DNA of 64,000 bases from VBAU01 sp036005185 (GTDB lineage: Bacteria > Bacteroidota > Bacteroidia > Chitinophagales > Chitinophagaceae), in the NCBI GenBank assembly GCA_036005185.1, contig DASYQS010000050.1, forward strand, positions 1-64,000, given 5' to 3'. This document shows, piece after piece, positions 52,869 through 62,081 of the stretch. Each line of letters opens with the position of its first letter. Positions within the stretch are counted from its first letter, which is position 1. Under the pieces are notes generated by a model. It was not told the origin of the DNA. It saw only the letters and a list, made by a program, of their open reading frames with translations, and searched no databases. A program made the translations under genes and the position numbers.

Positions 52869-53681
52869 ATGAGACTCGCTTTTATTTTTATCGCTGCCTT
52901 TTTAATAATAACTAGCTGCGAGAGCAAAAAAAATAGTGATGATGCCGGCGAGTTTTTATCGGCAGGCAAATGGATTGATCTTACTTATTCTTTTTCCAGT
53001 GAAACCCTCTACTGGCCAAACAACCCAACAGGTTTTAAACTCGACACACAAGTGAATGGTATAACACCAGCAGGGTTTTATTATGCTTCGAATGCATTTT
53101 CTGCACCCGAGCATGGCGGCACTCATTTGGATGCACCCATCCATTTTGCAAAAGACCACCTGACTATCGATCAAATTCCGCTCACCAACCTCACAGGCAA
53201 TGCCGTAGTGATCGATGTTTCTGAAAAAGCATTAAAGAATGCTGACTATCTTATATCACAAAACGATATTGAAAGCTGGGAAAGTAAAAATGGAGTCATT
53301 CCGGATAGTTCTATTGTTTTGTTCCGCACAGGTTATGGTCAATATTACCCCGATCCTAAAAAATACATGGGCACCGACGAAAAAGGCCCCGATGCCATTC
53401 CCAAATTGCATTTTCCCGGCATTGATCCCGCAGCAGCAGAATGGCTAACTACTCAGCGAAAAATAAAAGCTGCAGGACTTGATACACCCAGCATCGACTA
53501 TGGTCAATCCAAGGATTTTAAAACCCATCAAGTATTGCTCGGAAAAAATATTCCTGCTTTTGAAAATGTGGCCAACCTTGATCAATTGCCGGCAAAAGGC
53601 GCCTACATCGTTGCGCTTCCTATGAAAATAAAGGGAGGTACTGGTGGGCCTTTGCGGATCATTGCTTGGGTGAGGAACTAG
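52869..53681 (+). CDS. Secreted cyclase-family hydrolase (kynurenine-formamidase-like)
   Basis: A 270-residue lipoprotein (signal AFLIITSCES) of the cyclase family. The metal-binding motif HGGTHLDAPIHF and the following residues (VIDVSEKAL, WESKNGVIPDSSIVLFRTGY, GLDTPSIDYGQSKDFKTHQV) are typical. The family includes kynurenine formamidase and polyketide cyclases; no trp-degradation genes are adjacent. A hairpin follows the stop. Confidence 0.9.
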   Translation: MRLAFIFIAAFLIITSCESKKNSDDAGEFLSAGKWIDLTYSFSSETLYWPNNPTGFKLDTQVNGITPAGFYYASNAFSAPEHGGTHLDAPIHFAKDHLTIDQIPLTNLTGNAVVIDVSEKALKNADYLISQNDIESWESKNGVIPDSSIVLFRTGYGQYYPDPKKYMGTDEKGPDAIPKLHFPGIDPAAAEWLTTQRKIKAAGLDTPSIDYGQSKDFKTHQVLLGKNIPAFENVANLDQLPAKGAYIVALPMKIKGGTGGPLRIIAWVRN

Positions 53682-53696
53682 AGCCTCATCCCCTAA

Positions 53697-53719
53697 CCCC
53701 TTCTCCGAAAGAGAAGGGG
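53697..53719 (+). terminator. Hairpin after cyclase gene
   Basis: CCCCTTCTC and GAGAAGGGG pair around CGAAA, 16 bases after the stop. The words are a common intergenic foldback in this phylum; it can end the transcript although the T run is short. Confidence 0.55.
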
Positions 53720-53859
53720 CAGAGCTGTAAATCTTTAATCAACTATTTGTTCTACCACATCAGCTTTTGATCTTTAATTATTCATCATTTTTGAAGTCTT
53801 TGCTGAAATAGTTGTGTCTTATTATACATCAATGTTCTTACCCTTTTCTTATTTCATTA

Positions 53860-54900
53860 TCACTTATCTATCATTTTTATCAATAAAAAAATGAGTATAA
53901 TAAATAGAAGAAAAAAATAGATAGCTACACGATATTTTGTGAAAAGGAAAAAGACACTTCGCTTTTTGGCTATTTTATCAAATCGACCATGCGCACCGAA
54001 TGACCCTGGCACAGATTCAAATAAATTATCCGGTTCATCAATTTCTTTTGGCTCATTTGTTTGTTGGGCTTTATACCCAACTTTTGCTAAAAATTTATCA
54101 GCCAGCGATGGAAAAAAATTATTTCCATAAATAGCCTTCCATGATGGAAACCCAACGATATATTCCCGGCGATAATGTTGCGTAGCCCAAAGAATGGCGT
54201 TTGCCGCCACCTCAGGCTGAAAAATCGGTGGAACAGGTTTTGATCTGTTTGGCATTTTTGATCTAGCCCAATCAAATTGTGGTGTGTTTAATGCAGGCAA
54301 TTGAACCATCGTCACTTTTACTTTGGCTTTTTCATGCAGCAGTTCTGTTAATAAGGAATCATGAAAACCTTGTACAGCATGCTTTGCGGCACAATAAGCA
54401 GATTGTAGCGGAATGCCCCTGTATGCAAGCGCAGAGCCTACTTGTATAATCATTCCATCATTTCTCGGCAGCATTCTTTTTAGTGCGGCAAGCGTTCCAT
54501 AGACAACGCCGAGGTAAGTAACTTCCGTAACACGTTTATATTCATCCGGGGTCATTTCTTTTACCGGCGAAAAAACAGAAACCATTGCATTATTAATCCA
54601 TACATAAATAGGTCCTAATTCTTTTTCAATAAGAACGGCTGCTTTTTCAACTTCATTAGCGTTAGCTACATCCAATGGTATTGCTAATACTTTACGATGG
54701 TATTGCTGCAGCTCTTTTTTTAGGTCAAGTAAACGTTCCTTATTGCGTGAGATAATTCCAAGATAAGCCCCTTGTTTTGCAAAGGCATGACTAATTGCTC
54801 TTCCCACACCTGCACCTGCGCCCGTTATTACAACAACTTTATCTTTTAAATTTTTTTTGTTTGGAGAAGACATAATAGTTCCTGAGCTTATTACAGCCAT
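53860..54900 (-). CDS. SDR family oxidoreductase with C-terminal membrane helix
   Basis: A 346-residue short-chain dehydrogenase: TGAGAGVGRAI (cofactor), NNAMVS (NNA), and the catalytic YCAAKHA (YxxxK). After the domain, a C-terminal helix (AIYFFLLFIILIFLLI) would anchor it, which is unusual for an SDR. The start at about 54870 (MSSPNKKNLKDKVVVITG) may be correct; 54900 adds nine residues. Substrate unknown. Confidence 0.85.
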   Translation of the reverse strand: MAVISSGTIMSSPNKKNLKDKVVVITGAGAGVGRAISHAFAKQGAYLGIISRNKERLLDLKKELQQYHRKVLAIPLDVANANEVEKAAVLIEKELGPIYVWINNAMVSVFSPVKEMTPDEYKRVTEVTYLGVVYGTLAALKRMLPRNDGMIIQVGSALAYRGIPLQSAYCAAKHAVQGFHDSLLTELLHEKAKVKVTMVQLPALNTPQFDWARSKMPNRSKPVPPIFQPEVAANAILWATQHYRREYIVGFPSWKAIYGNNFFPSLADKFLAKVGYKAQQTNEPKEIDEPDNLFESVPGSFGAHGRFDKIAKKRSVFFLFTKYRVAIYFFLLFIILIFLLIKMIDK

Positions 54901-54935
54901 CTGCGTTTTTAAATTTCACGCTCTTTAAAAAAGCA

Positions 54936-55316
54936 TCAAACTACTCTTGAAAGCCTGGCTAATGACATGGCGCCGATAGACATAACAAGATCCCTAACGG
55001 CAACATCCAAGTATTTACCCATGGCAATTAGCTGAAGAGCAATACAAATGAGCCAGGCCATTACTATCCATCCTCCAATAGAAGGTTTTGCTAAAACAAT
55101 AAGGCCGGCAACAATTTCAATACCTCCTACTATTTGCATAAATACATGAGGTGAGAAAGGTAACATCGAAGCAACGGTGGGATTCAAATACATATCCCAG
55201 TTTGTGAGTATATCCGCAAACTTGTCAAGACCGGCAACAATAGGTACAATACCAAAAGTAATTCTAAGTATAGTCCATACAGATCTTGCCGTTTGATTTG
55301 AAGTTATTGTTTCCAT
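54936..55316 (-). CDS. DoxX-like small membrane protein
   Basis: From ATG 55316 about 126 residues with four transmembrane segments (WTILRITFGIVPIVAGLDKF, VFMQIVGGIEIVAGLIVLAK, IGGWIVMAWLICIALQLIA, DLVMSIGAMSLARLS). The pattern is that of DoxX-like membrane proteins. An upstream TTG at 55349 would add a non-hydrophobic leader. Single gene. Confidence 0.78.
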   Translation of the reverse strand: METITSNQTARSVWTILRITFGIVPIVAGLDKFADILTNWDMYLNPTVASMLPFSPHVFMQIVGGIEIVAGLIVLAKPSIGGWIVMAWLICIALQLIAMGKYLDVAVRDLVMSIGAMSLARLSRVV

Positions 55317-55498
55317 TTTTTCTTGATTGATATTATTTAAAAACCGCAACCACTATCCAAAAGATTTTTTTCTTATACAAAAATCAACCCATGTCTGAAA
55401 TCAATCAATCTCATCCGTTTGCAAATGAGAGGTAAGATTAAATGGGAAAAAATTTACGCATTAAGGAAAATCTATTGCAAGAAATATTTTCACCATTG

Positions 55499-55534
55499 TT
55501 TATACTTTTTTGTATAAATTGATTTGTATCTTTG
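55499..55534 (+). promoter_or_regulatory. sufB promoter region with inverted repeat
   Basis: TTTATAC (55499-55505) and GTATAAA (55512-55518) are inverted copies around a T6 spacer. TATCTTTG (55527-55534) fits the -7 box TAnnTTTG, five bases before the sufB ATG at 55539. The dyad upstream of the -7 box could be the operator of a cluster-sensing Rrf2 regulator encoded at the end of the operon, although it is AT-rich and could be chance. Confidence 0.4.
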
Positions 55535-55538
55535 CCGG

Positions 55539-57026
55539 ATGAAAACCGAGGTAATACCGACTGAAAAAAATGGGGTTGATGAAAGCCTAAGCACGATCGA
55601 AAAGACCGTTTTAAGTGAGTATAAATATGGCTTTGTAACCGATATTGAAGCCGACGAAGCCCCTAAAGGATTAAATGAAGATATAATACGTTTTATTTCT
55701 GCCAAGAAAAATGAGCCGCAATGGATGCTGGATTGGAGGTTGAAGGCCTTTCGCCATTGGGTAAAGCTGGCGGCCGAAGAGCCAAAATGGGCTAATATTA
55801 AATATGAGCCGATCGATTATCAAGATATTATCTATTATTCTGCTCCCAAACAAAAGATAAAGCCCAATAGCCTCGATGAAATTGACCCCGAATTAAAAAG
55901 AACATTTGAAAAACTGGGAATATCACTGGAAGAGCAAAAACGCCTTACTGGTGTGGCCGTTGATGCGGTCATTGATAGTATTTCTATCGGAACTACATTT
56001 AAAGAACAGCTTGGAGAATTGGGGATCATTTTCTGTTCCATGAGCGAAGCCATTCAGGAGCATCCTGAACTGGTGAAAAAACATTTAAGCACAGTTGTAC
56101 CAATTACCGATAATTATTTTGCTGCCTTGAACTCAGCCGTTTTTAGCGACGGCAGCTTTTGTTATATACCCAAAGGTGTTCGCTGTCCTATGGAACTTTC
56201 TACTTACTTCCGCATCAACGCGGAAAACACAGGGCAGTTTGAAAGAACATTGATCGTGGCCGAAGAGGGAAGCTATGTGAGCTACCTCGAAGGTTGTACA
56301 GCGCCCATGCGCGATGAGAACCAGCTGCACGCCGCAGTGGTGGAGTTGATAGCCTTGGACAATGCAGAAATAAAATATTCAACGGTACAAAACTGGTATC
56401 CCGGCGATAAACAAGGCAATGGCGGTATCTACAATTTTGTTACTAAGCGTGGAATTTGCAGAGGAAACAACTCTAAAATTTCATGGACGCAGGTTGAAAC
56501 CGGTTCTGCCATTACTTGGAAATATCCAAGTGTGATCTTGAAAGGTGATAATTCGGTGGGTGAATTTTATTCGGTTGCCGTTACCAACAATCACCAGCAG
56601 GCCGATACCGGAACCAAGATGCAGCATCTAGGAAAAAATACACGCAGCCGTATTGTATCAAAAGGAATTTCTGCCGGCTTCAGCAATAATAGTTACAGGG
56701 GTTTAGTGCATGTGGGCAAGAATGCAGCCAATGCCCGAAATTTTTCACAATGCGATTCACTTTTATTGGGCGACAAATGCGGGGCGCATACTTTCCCCTA
56801 CATTGAAGTAAAAAATAACACAGCCGTAGTGGAACACGAAGCAACCACTTCAAAAATTGGTGAGGATCAGATATTCTATTGCAATCAACGAGGCATTGAT
56901 ACCGAAACAGCGGTGGCCTTGATTATAAATGGTTTTGCCAAAGAAGTAATGAACCAGTTGCCGATGGAGTTTGCTGTGGAGGCGCAGAAGTTATTGGCGA
57001 TTAGTTTGGAAGGAAGCGTGGGGTAA
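55539..57026 (+). CDS. sufB: Fe-S cluster assembly protein SufB
   Basis: About 495 residues from ATG 55539 (MKTEVIPTEKNG). Family motifs: EPQWMLDWRLKAFRHW, YIPKGVRCPMELSTYFRIN, LEGCTAPMRDENQLHAA, TQVETGSAITWKYPS and the C-terminal YCNQRGID region. SufB with SufC and SufD scaffolds new [4Fe-4S] clusters. First gene of the operon, with an upstream TTG-type start at 55524 rejected. Confidence 0.95.
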   Translation: MKTEVIPTEKNGVDESLSTIEKTVLSEYKYGFVTDIEADEAPKGLNEDIIRFISAKKNEPQWMLDWRLKAFRHWVKLAAEEPKWANIKYEPIDYQDIIYYSAPKQKIKPNSLDEIDPELKRTFEKLGISLEEQKRLTGVAVDAVIDSISIGTTFKEQLGELGIIFCSMSEAIQEHPELVKKHLSTVVPITDNYFAALNSAVFSDGSFCYIPKGVRCPMELSTYFRINAENTGQFERTLIVAEEGSYVSYLEGCTAPMRDENQLHAAVVELIALDNAEIKYSTVQNWYPGDKQGNGGIYNFVTKRGICRGNNSKISWTQVETGSAITWKYPSVILKGDNSVGEFYSVAVTNNHQQADTGTKMQHLGKNTRSRIVSKGISAGFSNNSYRGLVHVGKNAANARNFSQCDSLLLGDKCGAHTFPYIEVKNNTAVVEHEATTSKIGEDQIFYCNQRGIDTETAVALIINGFAKEVMNQLPMEFAVEAQKLLAISLEGSVG

Positions 57027-57097
57027 TGAGTGATGAGAAATGAGTGGTGAGTATGCAATAATCAATAATTAGTAATCAATAATCAATTATAGCAATC

Positions 57098-57862
57098 ATG
57101 TTGACGATTAAAAATTTACACGCAGGCATTGAAGAAAAGAAAATTTTAAATGGAATTAACCTGGAAATAAAACCCGGTGAAGTGCATGCCATCATGGGCC
57201 CGAATGGTTCCGGCAAAAGCACATTAGCCTCGGTGTTGGCAGGAAGAGAAAATTATGAAGTAACCGAAGGTTCAGTTGAATTCTTTGGAAAAGATTTATT
57301 GGAATTAGCACCTGAGGAAAGAGCAGGTGAGGGTTTGTTTCTTGCTTTTCAATATCCGGTTGAAATTCCGGGATTGAGCACTACAAATTTTATTAAAACG
57401 GCAGTGAATGAAGTGCGCAAATATCGCGGGCAAGAACCATTGGATGCAGTAGCATTTCTAAAGTTGATGAAGGAGAAAATGAAGCTGATGAATATCGATC
57501 AGTCTTTACTAAGCCGTTCATTGAATGAAGGATTTTCCGGTGGTGAAAAAAAGAGAAACGAGATTTTCCAGATGGCTATGCTGCAGCCCAAACTGGCCGT
57601 GCTGGATGAAACCGATTCAGGTTTAGATATTGATGCCATCCGTATTGTAGCGAATGGTGTAAATAAATTCCGTAACAAAGACAATGCAGTGCTGCTGGTA
57701 ACACACTATCAGCGTTTGTTGGATTACATCATTCCTGATTTTGTACACGTATTATATAATGGACGCATTGTAAAATCGGGTTCGAAAGAATTAGCATTTG
57801 AACTTGAAGAAAAAGGATATGATTTTATTAAGAATGAAGTAGTAGAAGTGAGCAATGAGTAA
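57098..57862 (+). CDS. sufC: SUF ATPase SufC
   Basis: A 254-residue ABC-type ATPase: Walker A GPNGSGKST, signature FSGGEKKRNEI, Walker B LAVLDETDSGLD, switch His in LLVTHYQRLLDYI. SufC powers the SufBCD scaffold. It follows sufB after about 70 bases with the repeated words caataatcaataatta, and precedes sufD. Confidence 0.96.
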   Translation: MLTIKNLHAGIEEKKILNGINLEIKPGEVHAIMGPNGSGKSTLASVLAGRENYEVTEGSVEFFGKDLLELAPEERAGEGLFLAFQYPVEIPGLSTTNFIKTAVNEVRKYRGQEPLDAVAFLKLMKEKMKLMNIDQSLLSRSLNEGFSGGEKKRNEIFQMAMLQPKLAVLDETDSGLDIDAIRIVANGVNKFRNKDNAVLLVTHYQRLLDYIIPDFVHVLYNGRIVKSGSKELAFELEEKGYDFIKNEVVEVSNE

Positions 57863-57866
57863 TGAG

Positions 57867-57886
57867 CCTGCCTGCCGGTAGGCAGG
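57867..57886. repeat. Dispersed palindrome, copy 3
   Basis: cctgcctgcc and ggtaggcagg (57867-57886) are inverted copies with one mismatch, just past the sufC stop. It matches the copies at 16150 and 50829. Confidence 0.7.
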
Positions 57887-57926
57887 TGATCATTCACCAT
57901 TGACAATTGACAATTCACAATCAAAC

Positions 57927-59291
57927 ATGAACATGATCGAAACCATAAAAGAAAAGTATCAACAATTACAATCCAATAATGGCAGCAGCCCATTGACGTT
58001 GATTGAACAAAATGCATTCAACACTTTTAGCTCATTGGGAATCCCTACGGTTAAGCATGAAGAATGGAAATATACCCGCATCAGCAGCGTATTAAATAAG
58101 GAATATGCATTCAATCCAGAAAGCATTTCATCCTCTTTTTCTGCAAAAGAATTAGAAGTTGTTCGTTTGCCAGGTTATGAGCAAGCCAACGAATTGGTAT
58201 TTGTGAATGGGTTGTATTCAAGCGAATTTTCTAATATTCGTTCAAAAGAATTAACTGTATTGCCGTTGTATGAAGCGGCTAAGAATGAATACAAAAATAT
58301 TGTTGACCAACATCTTGGGCATAGTGCCAAGTATATAAAAGATGGCATTCACGCATTAAACACGGCGTTTTTGCAAGAAGGTATTTTTATTTCTGTGAAA
58401 AAAGGATCAATTGTAGAACACCCGGTTTATATCTACAATATTACAGATGCGCGGTCGACAAATATTCTTTCACAGCCAAGGACTTTGATTCATATTAGAG
58501 AAAATGCGCAGGTACAATTTGTAGAAACTTATGCAACGCTTGGCTTATCAGAAAGTTTTACCAACGAAGTAATGGAAGTGGTGGTAGAAAAAGAAGCGAT
58601 AGTTGAGTATTATAAAATTCAAAACGATGCAGCACACAGTAGCCAGGTAAACACTACACATTTTCGTCAAGTTGGAAAAAGTCTTGTGAACACAGTTACT
58701 ATTTCACTAAACGGAAATATTGTACGTAACAACCTAAACATTGCTATGGAAGCCGAGCATTCCGAATCGCATTTTTATGGTTTGTATTTCTTAAAAGGAA
58801 ACACTCATGTTGATAATCATACGGTAGTTGACAATATAAAACCACATTGCTTTAGCAATGAATTATACAAAGGTGTGATTGATGATAATGCAACCGCCGT
58901 TTTTAACGGAAAGATCTTTGTTCAAAGGGATGCGCAAAAAACCAATGCCTTTCAATCTAATAAAAATATTTTACTTTCTGACGATGCGACTGTGAACACA
59001 AAACCACAATTGGAAATTTTTGCCGATGATGTAAAATGCTCACATGGTTGCACGGTAGGACAGTTGGATGAGGAAGGATTGTTTTATTTGAGATCGAGAG
59101 GTGTGAGTGAAAAAACAGCAAAGTCGTTATTAGTGCATGCATTTGCAATTGATATTTTGGAACATATAAAGCCAGAACCAATTCGCAGTTATGTGGACCA
59201 GCTGATTTCGGAACGTTTAGAGTTTGTGCACGAATTACACGGAATGATGCACACGAATTACGCGAATGAAAACCGCGAATTACACGAATGA
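57927..59291 (+). CDS. sufD: SUF scaffold protein SufD
   Basis: A 454-residue SufD from ATG 57927 (MNMIETIKEKYQQLQS); an ATG at 57933 is also possible. The beta-helix core is seen in GIFISVKKGSIVEHPVYIYN, NEVMEVVVEKEAIVEYYKIQ and KCSHGCTVGQL. The C-terminal residues HTNYANENRELHE are encoded by an intergenic-type repeat, so the natural end may be shorter or the tail tolerated. Second scaffold subunit with SufB. Confidence 0.93.
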   Translation: MNMIETIKEKYQQLQSNNGSSPLTLIEQNAFNTFSSLGIPTVKHEEWKYTRISSVLNKEYAFNPESISSSFSAKELEVVRLPGYEQANELVFVNGLYSSEFSNIRSKELTVLPLYEAAKNEYKNIVDQHLGHSAKYIKDGIHALNTAFLQEGIFISVKKGSIVEHPVYIYNITDARSTNILSQPRTLIHIRENAQVQFVETYATLGLSESFTNEVMEVVVEKEAIVEYYKIQNDAAHSSQVNTTHFRQVGKSLVNTVTISLNGNIVRNNLNIAMEAEHSESHFYGLYFLKGNTHVDNHTVVDNIKPHCFSNELYKGVIDDNATAVFNGKIFVQRDAQKTNAFQSNKNILLSDDATVNTKPQLEIFADDVKCSHGCTVGQLDEEGLFYLRSRGVSEKTAKSLLVHAFAIDILEHIKPEPIRSYVDQLISERLEFVHELHGMMHTNYANENRELHE

Positions 59292-59311
59292 GACACGAAT
59301 TGCACGAATTA
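59228..59311 (+). repeat. acgaatta-type repeat crossing the sufD stop
   Basis: The words cacgaattacacg, acacgaattacgcgaatga, ccgcgaattacacgaatga and gacacgaattgcacgaatta occur in a row from 59228 to 59311. They encode the end of SufD and continue past its TGA (59289-59291). Words of this kind occur as intergenic minisatellites in Bacteroidota. Confidence 0.65.
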
Positions 59312-59338
59312 ATATAATGAATAAACGCTAAGAGGCTA

Positions 59339-60583
59339 ATGATAAAAACAGTTGACATACAAAGAGGCTTAGATGTTGCCGCCATTCGGCAGCAGTTCCC
59401 GCTTCTGAATCGTGAAGTGAAGGGTAAGCCGTTGGTGTATTTTGATAATGCTGCTACTTCGCAAAAACCGCAAGTGGTGATCGATGCATTGGTAAATTAT
59501 TATACAGATTTTAATGCAAATGTGCATCGCGGTGTACACACATTGGCCGAAGAAGCTACCATGGCTTTTGAAAAAACAAGGGATACCGCCCAGCAATTTA
59601 TCAATGCTGAATCACGAGAGCAGATCATATATACTCGCGGAACAACTGAGGGAATTAATCTTGTTGCTTATACGTGGGGCCGGCAAAATATTAAAGCAGG
59701 CGATGAGATCATTGTTTCTACCATGGAGCATCACTCTAATATTGTTCCCTGGCAAATTTTATGTGAAGAGAAAGGCGCCAAATTGAGAGTAATTCCAATT
59801 AACAATAATGGTGAGCTGTTGATGGATGAATTTGAAAAATTATTAAACGCGAAAACAAGATTGGTATCTATAGGGCATGCATCCAATGCACTGGGAACAA
59901 TTAATCCTGTGAAGCAAATCATTGATGCGGCGCATAAGATCGGCGCCTTGGTTTTGGTGGATGGCGCGCAATCAACGGTGCATCTTAATATAGATGTGCA
60001 GGAAATGGATTGTGATTTTTTTGTTTTCTCATCTCACAAATTATATGGCCCTACCGGCATTGGAATATTGTATGGGAAAAGACATTTATTGGAAACCATG
60101 CCTCCATTTCAAGGTGGTGGGGAAATGATCAAAGAGGTGAGGTTTGAAAAAACGATTTACAATGACTTACCTTATAAATATGAAGCAGGCACACCAAATA
60201 TTGCGGACACGATTGCATTTAAAGCAGCATTGGATTTTGTGAATCAGATCGGGAAGGAAAAAATCAGAAAGCATGAAGAGGAGTTGTTGACTTATGCAAC
60301 ATCGCAATTAGAGCAAATGCCAGGTGTAAAGATTATTGGAAAAGCAAAGGAGAAGGTGAGTGTGGTTTCGTTTGTAGTGGATGGAATGCATCCTCAAGAT
60401 ATAGGAATATTATTAGACAATAGAGGTATTGCTGTAAGAACTGGTCATCACTGTGCAGAGCCTTGTATGCGATTCTTTGAAATTCCGGGAACTGTTAGGG
60501 CAAGTTTTGCGATGTACAATACCAAGGAAGAAATTGATGAGCTGATCATTGGTTTGCAGAGAGCAATAAAAATGCTTTCGTAA
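59339..60583 (+). CDS. sufS: Cysteine desulfurase SufS
   Basis: A 414-residue type II desulfurase. PLP Lys is in SSHKLYGPTGIGIL, PLP contacts in MEHHSN and DGAQS, and the active-site Cys in RTGHHCAEPC. It transfers persulfide sulfur to SufE. In the family the active Cys lies in this short loop, and the length is standard. The ATG at 59339 is the natural start; the N-terminal DIQRGLDVAAIRQQFPLLNR matches. Confidence 0.96.
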   Translation: MIKTVDIQRGLDVAAIRQQFPLLNREVKGKPLVYFDNAATSQKPQVVIDALVNYYTDFNANVHRGVHTLAEEATMAFEKTRDTAQQFINAESREQIIYTRGTTEGINLVAYTWGRQNIKAGDEIIVSTMEHHSNIVPWQILCEEKGAKLRVIPINNNGELLMDEFEKLLNAKTRLVSIGHASNALGTINPVKQIIDAAHKIGALVLVDGAQSTVHLNIDVQEMDCDFFVFSSHKLYGPTGIGILYGKRHLLETMPPFQGGGEMIKEVRFEKTIYNDLPYKYEAGTPNIADTIAFKAALDFVNQIGKEKIRKHEEELLTYATSQLEQMPGVKIIGKAKEKVSVVSFVVDGMHPQDIGILLDNRGIAVRTGHHCAEPCMRFFEIPGTVRASFAMYNTKEEIDELIIGLQRAIKMLS

Positions 60584-60614
60584 AATATATCTTTAAAAAA
60601 TTAGTGATAAAATG

Positions 60615-60674
60615 GGGCTAAAGCCCATGTAATAATTGCTGATGAATTGCCAAAGCCTTAAGGCTTTGGCAATT
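60615..60674. repeat. Palindrome cluster between sufS and sufE
   Basis: GGGCTAAAGCCC at 60615-60626 and a perfect 30-base palindrome at 60645-60674 (arms aattgccaaagcctt and aaggctttggcaatt). A third word, ggcctttagccc, follows at 60693-60704. They may form hairpins inside the operon transcript. Confidence 0.75.
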
Positions 60675-60717
60675 GAAAAGAGTTTCTTTGGCGGCCTTTA
60701 GCCCAAATAAAAAATAA

Positions 60718-61161
60718 ATGAGCGACCATAAATCGATAGAAGAAATAGAAGGTGAGATCGTAGAGGAATTCTCCTTGTTTGATACTTGGGATGATAAATA
60801 TGAATACATTATTGATCTGGGAAAAAAATTGGCGCCGCTGGATGAGAAATACAAAATTGATGAGAACAAAGTGAGGGGTTGCCAGTCAACCGTGTATTTG
60901 ATAGCGGATTATAGAGATGGAAGAGTTTACTATAAAGCTGAAAGTGATGCGGTGATCGTGAAAGGATTGATCAGCATGCTGATCAGGGTATTATCAGGGC
61001 AAAAGCCGGACGATATTGTAAGCGCACCGTTAAACTTTATCAGAGAAATTGGAATGATGACGCATTTAGCACAAACACGTTCGAATGGATTGCTGGCAAT
61101 GGTAAAGCAAATGAAAAATTATGCGTTGGCTTACAAGCTAAAAGGCTTGACAGTTCAATAA
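60718..61161 (+). CDS. sufE: Sulfur transfer protein SufE
   Basis: A 147-residue SufE: EFSLFDTWDDKYEYIIDLGK at the N-terminus, the persulfide-accepting Cys in VRGCQSTVYL, and the C-terminal domain with LNFIREIGMMTHLAQTRSNG. It takes sulfur from SufS to SufB. Its start follows the palindrome cluster by about 44 bases. Confidence 0.95.
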   Translation: MSDHKSIEEIEGEIVEEFSLFDTWDDKYEYIIDLGKKLAPLDEKYKIDENKVRGCQSTVYLIADYRDGRVYYKAESDAVIVKGLISMLIRVLSGQKPDDIVSAPLNFIREIGMMTHLAQTRSNGLLAMVKQMKNYALAYKLKGLTVQ

Positions 61162-61194
61162 TCAATAATTATTAATTAATAATTATTAGTGACT

Positions 61195-61506
61195 ATGGAA
61201 GATAACAAACTAAAAGAAAAGGTGGTAGAGCGGTTGCAAACGGTTTACGATCCGGAGATACCGGTAAATATTTATGAACTGGGGTTGATCTATGAAGTAA
61301 ATATTTTACCGATCAACAATGTGCAGATCGTAATGACCTTAACGGCGCCGAGTTGTCCTGCCGCTCAATCGTTACCGGTTGAAGTTGATCAAAAGCTGAG
61401 GGAGATTGAAGGAGTGAATGATGTACACGTTGCAGTAACATGGAATCCGCCCTGGGACAAAAGCATGATGAGCGAAGCGGCACAATTAGAATTAGGAATG
61501 TTATAA
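61195..61506 (+). CDS. sufT: SufT/MIP18-family Fe-S assembly factor (DUF59)
   Basis: A 103-residue DUF59 protein from ATG 61195 (MEDNKLKEKVVERLQTVYD). Motifs: DPEIPVNIYELGLIYEVNI, the Cys motif TAPSCPAAQSLPVEVDQKL, and WNPPWDKSMMSEAAQLELGM. The family delivers or matures Fe-S clusters and is often found at the end of suf operons. It lies about 30 bases after sufE. Confidence 0.93.
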   Translation: MEDNKLKEKVVERLQTVYDPEIPVNIYELGLIYEVNILPINNVQIVMTLTAPSCPAAQSLPVEVDQKLREIEGVNDVHVAVTWNPPWDKSMMSEAAQLELGML

Positions 61507-61521
61507 ACTAAAAAAAATATT

Positions 61522-62073
61522 ATGGCACAAATAAGTTTAAAAAGTTTAATGAACAATGATGCACCCACCTACCCACAGGAAGTGGCTCAACCTTTCAGAG
61601 ATGAATTAATCGGTACCGGTTTTATAGAATTACTTACGCCTGCTGATGTGGATGCAGCGTTAAACAGGCAGGATGATAAGATCATTTTGGTGATGCTGAA
61701 TTCTGTTTGCGGTTGTGCAGCGAGAAGTGCAAGACCTGGAACAATTTTATCTATGCTGAATGAAACAGCTCCTGATGAGTACACGACAGTATTTGCTGGC
61801 ATGGAGAAGCAAGCTGTTAATCATTTTAGAGAAAAATATCTGCCAGGCTTAACGCCTTCCTCTCCGAATATTGCTTTATTCAAGAATGGACAAGTGGTGT
61901 TTATTCTACAACGCTACCAGATTGAAGGAAGGAATGCCATTGAAATTGCGAAGGAATTGACCAACGCGTATAATAATTTCTGTGGCAAAAAAAAATCACC
62001 TGAGGAAGTAGAAAAGATAAAAAATTATATTGAACACAGGTATCAGGTTAAACTTGAATCTCTGAATTTATAA
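61522..62073 (+). CDS. BrxA/BrxB-family bacilliredoxin-like protein
   Basis: A 183-residue protein of the YphP/bacilliredoxin fold with the redox motif CGC in LNSVCGCAARSARPGTI near residue 60. The C-terminal part is longer than in the Bacillus proteins and has a basic helix (SPEEVEKIKNYIEHRYQVKL). Bacilliredoxins remove bacillithiol from oxidised proteins. Its position in the suf operon suggests a role in thiol redox during cluster assembly; that is inference. It overlaps no other gene. Confidence 0.88.
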   Translation: MAQISLKSLMNNDAPTYPQEVAQPFRDELIGTGFIELLTPADVDAALNRQDDKIILVMLNSVCGCAARSARPGTILSMLNETAPDEYTTVFAGMEKQAVNHFREKYLPGLTPSSPNIALFKNGQVVFILQRYQIEGRNAIEIAKELTNAYNNFCGKKKSPEEVEKIKNYIEHRYQVKLESLNL

Positions 62074-62081
62074 TTAGCTAT

